Source of the DNA: Rhodospirillaceae bacterium
GTDB taxonomy: Bacteria > Pseudomonadota > Alphaproteobacteria > UBA828
Length of the DNA: 8,660 nucleotides
Direction of reading: 5' to 3'
Assembly: GCA_028819955.1 (NCBI GenBank)
Contig: JAPPKP010000362.1
Coordinates: 1-8,660 of the forward strand
The notes under the pieces are model-generated. The model was not told where the DNA came from. It saw only the letters and a list, made by a program, of their open reading frames with translations, and searched no databases. The translations under genes and the position numbers were made by a program. This document shows positions 6,815-8,660 of the stretch, piece by piece. Each line of letters begins with the position of its first letter. Position 1 is the first letter of the stretch.

Positions 6815-7821
6815 GTGCGCCCCTACTCTCGGTGCGCGACCTCTCGGTCACGTTCCGCGTCAGGCCGAGGGGGAGCCCGCCCTGGACACGGGCGCAGGCA
6901 CTGCAGGCGGTCCGGGGCGTGAGCTTCGACCTGGCACCGGCCGAGACCCTCGGCATCGTCGGCGAGAGCGGATCGGGCAAGTCCACCCTCGCCCGCGCCC
7001 TGATCGGCACGGTGGCGGCGACGGAGGGGCAGGCGCTCTGGCAGGGCGCGGATCTGCTGGCGATGGACGCCGAGGCTCGGCGTCCGCTGCGGCGCGACAT
7101 CCAGATGATCTTCCAGAACCCGCTCGGCGCGCTGGACCCCCGGATGACGGCGGGCGAGATCATCGCCGAAGCGCTCACGACCCACGAGAGGCGAATGCCG
7201 CGCCACGAGGTCCGCTCGCGCGTCGCCGCGATGCTGGAGCGGGTGGGCCTGCTGCCCGAGCACATCAACCGCTACCCGCACGAGTTCTCCGGCGGCCAGT
7301 GCCAGCGCATCAACGTCGCGCGCGCGCTCATCGTCGAGCCCAAGCTGGTGATCTGCGACGAGCCGGTCTCGGCGCTGGATGTCAGCGTGCAGGCGCAGAT
7401 CGTCAGCCTGCTTCAGGACCTGAAGCGCGACTTGCGCCTCGCCCTGATCTTCATCTCCCACGATCTGAGCGTGGTGAAGCACATCTCCGACCGCATCATG
7501 GTGTTCTATCTCGGCCGCACGATGGAGTACGGCGCGGCCGGCGACCTCGTTCGCGGCCCCCGCCACCCCTACACCCGCGCCCTGATCGAGACCGCGCCGG
7601 TGCCCGACCCCGCGATCGAGCGCGGGCGCGAGGTGACGGCGCTGAAGGGCGAGCTGCCGTCCCCGCTCGCGCCGCCGTCCGGCTGCGTGTTCCGCACCCG
7701 CTGCCCCATCGCCCGCCCAGCCTGCGCGGACGAGCCGCCCGCCATGCGAGCGATCGGCCCCGATCACGTGGCGGCGTGTCCTTATGGGGAGGCAGCAGGG
7801 GGTGAGGCCGGTTTGGGATAG
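6811..7821 (+). CDS. oppF: Oligopeptide ABC transporter ATPase OppF
   Basis: This is the second ATPase, forming a heterodimer with OppD (336 residues). Walker A GESGSGKST lies at 51-59, the Q-loop Gln at 102 (FQNPLGALDPRM), the ABC signature SGGQC at 160-164, Walker B LVICDE at 179-184 with ALDVSVQ after it, and the switch His at 217 (ISHDLSVVKHIS). The C-terminal extension begins RHPYTRALIETAPVPDP (251-267) and carries Cys292, 298, 305 and 323, with the same spacing as in OppD. The ATG overlaps the oppD stop (ATGA) and has GGAAGG at 6799-6804, six bases upstream, so it has its own ribosome site as well as coupling. ELPSPLAPPSGCVFRTRCP (281-299) is characteristic of OppF and DppF; linkage to oppABCD decides for OppF. 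Confidence 0.95.
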   Translation: MSAPLLSVRDLSVTFRVRPRGSPPWTRAQALQAVRGVSFDLAPAETLGIVGESGSGKSTLARALIGTVAATEGQALWQGADLLAMDAEARRPLRRDIQMIFQNPLGALDPRMTAGEIIAEALTTHERRMPRHEVRSRVAAMLERVGLLPEHINRYPHEFSGGQCQRINVARALIVEPKLVICDEPVSALDVSVQAQIVSLLQDLKRDLRLALIFISHDLSVVKHISDRIMVFYLGRTMEYGAAGDLVRGPRHPYTRALIETAPVPDPAIERGREVTALKGELPSPLAPPSGCVFRTRCPIARPACADEPPAMRAIGPDHVAACPYGEAAGGEAGLG

Positions 7822-7841
7822 GCCGTCCTTCCACGTATAGT
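7813..7841 (+). promoter_or_regulatory. Candidate sigma70 promoter of the MetE-like gene
   Basis: TTGGGA (7813-7818, four of six matches to TTGACA) and TATAGT (7836-7841, five of six matches to TATAAT) are separated by exactly 17 bases. The -35 element overlaps the last codons of oppF. Transcription would begin near 7848, giving a leader of about 60 bases. This is the best promoter-like pair I noticed in the window; it is a pattern match only. Confidence 0.5.
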
Positions 7842-7851
7842 CCGGGCGGGT

Positions 7852-7897
7852 TCCATGCGGGCGCGTCGCGTGCCCTGCGCGCGTGGATGCGCATGGA
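7852..7897 (+). promoter_or_regulatory. Inverted repeat in the leader of the MetE-like gene
   Basis: TCCATGCG (7852-7859) and CGCATGGA (7890-7897) are perfect inverted repeats of eight bases. The right arm takes up the first three bases of the GGAGGGAGGA ribosome site. Inside, GCGCG (7861-7865) can pair with CGCGC (7878-7882), or alternatively 7857-7865 with 7869-7878 around a three-base loop with a bulge. The two folds are mutually exclusive. This could be a translational control structure or a protein-binding dyad. I could not match it to the SAM-II, SAM/SAH or cobalamin riboswitch patterns I remember. Confidence 0.4.
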
Positions 7898-7904
7898 GGG
7901 AGGA
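7895..7904 (+). promoter_or_regulatory. Ribosome binding site of the MetE-like gene
   Basis: GGAGGGAGGA contains two overlapping Shine-Dalgarno cores, at four and nine bases before ATG 7909. It is the strongest ribosome site in the window and fixes the start. Confidence 0.75.
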
Positions 7905-7908
7905 CGGC

Positions 7909-8660
7909 ATGAAGCTCAGCACCGAACGCATTCTCACCACGCATGTGGGCTCCCTGCCGAGGCCTGCGGACGTCTCCGACATGCTGATCGCCAAGGATAA
8001 CGAGACGCTCACCGACCAGGACGCCTTCGACGCCTGCATGGTGAGCGCCGTGGCCGAGGTCGTGCGCCGCCAGGTCGAAGCCGGGGTGGACATCGTCTCC
8101 GACGGCGAGATGAGCAAGAGCGGCTATTCCACATACGTCACCGAGCGGCTGCACGGCTTCGCCGGCGACAGCGAGCGCAAGATGCCGCGGGACCTCGAGA
8201 TGTTCCCGGCCTTCGTGCAGCGTGTCGCGGCCCAAGGCGAGGCGCCGCAGGTCAGGCGCGCGCCGTGCGTTGGCGAGATCAGCATCAAGGACGAGGCGCC
8301 GCTCCGGAAGGACCTCGCCAACATGGCCTCCGCGCTGGCGGACACCGGCGCGGTCGAGGGCTTCATGAACGCGGCGTCCCCCGGCGTCATCGCGTTCTTC
8401 CAGCCCAACCAGTACTACCCGAGCGAAGACGCCTACCTGGACGTGCTCGCCGAGGCGATGAGACCTGAGTACGAGGCGATCCATGCCGCGGGTCTCGTGA
8501 TCCAGCTCGACTGCCCCGACCTCGCCATGACCCGGCACAGCATCCACAAGGACAAGAGCGACGCGGAATTCGTCGCCGTGGCCGAGCGCAACATCGAGGT
8601 GCTGAATGCCGCACTGGAAAACGTGCCTGCTGAGGCGGCGCGGCTCCACCTCTGCTGGGG
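7909..8660 (+). CDS. MetE-like cobalamin-independent methionine synthase family protein, N-terminal part (3' end outside window)
   Basis: The first 250 codons are present and the frame runs off the window end. It opens with MKLSTERILTTHVGSLPRP, the usual start of short (about 370-residue) proteins related to the C-terminal catalytic half of MetE. Further family marks are VDIVSDGEMSKSGYSTYV, ERLHGF, and EGFMNAASPGVIAFFQPNQY. The segment RLHLCWG at the end holds His247 and Cys249, matching the HxC pair of zinc ligands in MetE; the later zinc ligand would lie beyond the window. Family members are expected to bind zinc and transfer a methyl or alkyl group to or from a thiol, but their substrates are mostly unknown, and they lack the folate-binding N-terminal half of true MetE. 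It should therefore not be called metE. It lies 87 bases after oppF with its own strong ribosome site and a likely promoter. Confidence 0.85.
   Translation, partial: MKLSTERILTTHVGSLPRPADVSDMLIAKDNETLTDQDAFDACMVSAVAEVVRRQVEAGVDIVSDGEMSKSGYSTYVTERLHGFAGDSERKMPRDLEMFPAFVQRVAAQGEAPQVRRAPCVGEISIKDEAPLRKDLANMASALADTGAVEGFMNAASPGVIAFFQPNQYYPSEDAYLDVLAEAMRPEYEAIHAAGLVIQLDCPDLAMTRHSIHKDKSDAEFVAVAERNIEVLNAALENVPAEAARLHLCW

Noticed and set aside
7822..7908. SAM or cobalamin riboswitch before the MetE-like gene
   Set aside because: I could not find the conserved core sequences of these classes in the short leader; only a generic inverted repeat is present.
6823..8649. 608-codon open frame on the minus strand
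   Set aside because: It runs antisense across oppF, the intergenic gap and the MetE-like gene, all well supported on the + strand.

Overview
The window comes from a GC-rich bacterium (roughly two thirds G+C by eye, strong G/C bias at third codon positions), most likely a proteobacterium. The oligopeptide transporter proteins resemble enterobacterial OppABCDF along their whole length, including gene order. That points to a Proteobacterium, perhaps a high-GC gammaproteobacterium, but I cannot fix the lineage from sequence alone. All convincing genes are on the + strand; the long minus-strand open frames are shadows.

Layout: (1) 1-453, the 3' end of a transglutaminase-like cysteine peptidase with its Cys-His-Asp triad visible. 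(2) 539-1948, a 469-residue protein of unknown function whose C-terminus resembles the MbcA/ParS/Xre toxin-binding (DUF2384-like) domain. (3) 1949-2291, a 343-base gap with strong GC-rich palindromes, a weak candidate small or decayed reading frame, an inverted repeat in front of oppA and an unusual density of GANTC sites. (4) 2292-7821, a complete oppABCDF operon: periplasmic binding protein, two permeases, two ATPases. A 14-bp stem-loop lies between oppA and oppB; oppB-oppC and oppC-oppD are separated by 1 and 3 bases, and oppD-oppF overlap by 4. (5) 7813-7908, a plausible sigma70 promoter and a leader with an inverted repeat next to a strong Shine-Dalgarno sequence. (6) 7909 to the window end, the first 250 codons of a MetE-like, cobalamin-independent methyltransferase-family protein.

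Working together: OppA captures peptides in the periplasm, OppB and OppC form the inner-membrane channel, and OppD and OppF hydrolyse ATP. The oppA-oppB hairpin fits the common arrangement in which the binding protein is made in excess over the membrane parts. The MetE-like gene follows in the same direction but seems to have its own promoter, so a functional link to peptide uptake is not shown. I see no CRISPR array, tRNA, rRNA, insertion sequence or phage gene. The window is mostly ordinary housekeeping and nutrient-uptake sequence; the more notable signals are the RNA-level hairpins and the uncharacterised 469-residue protein.
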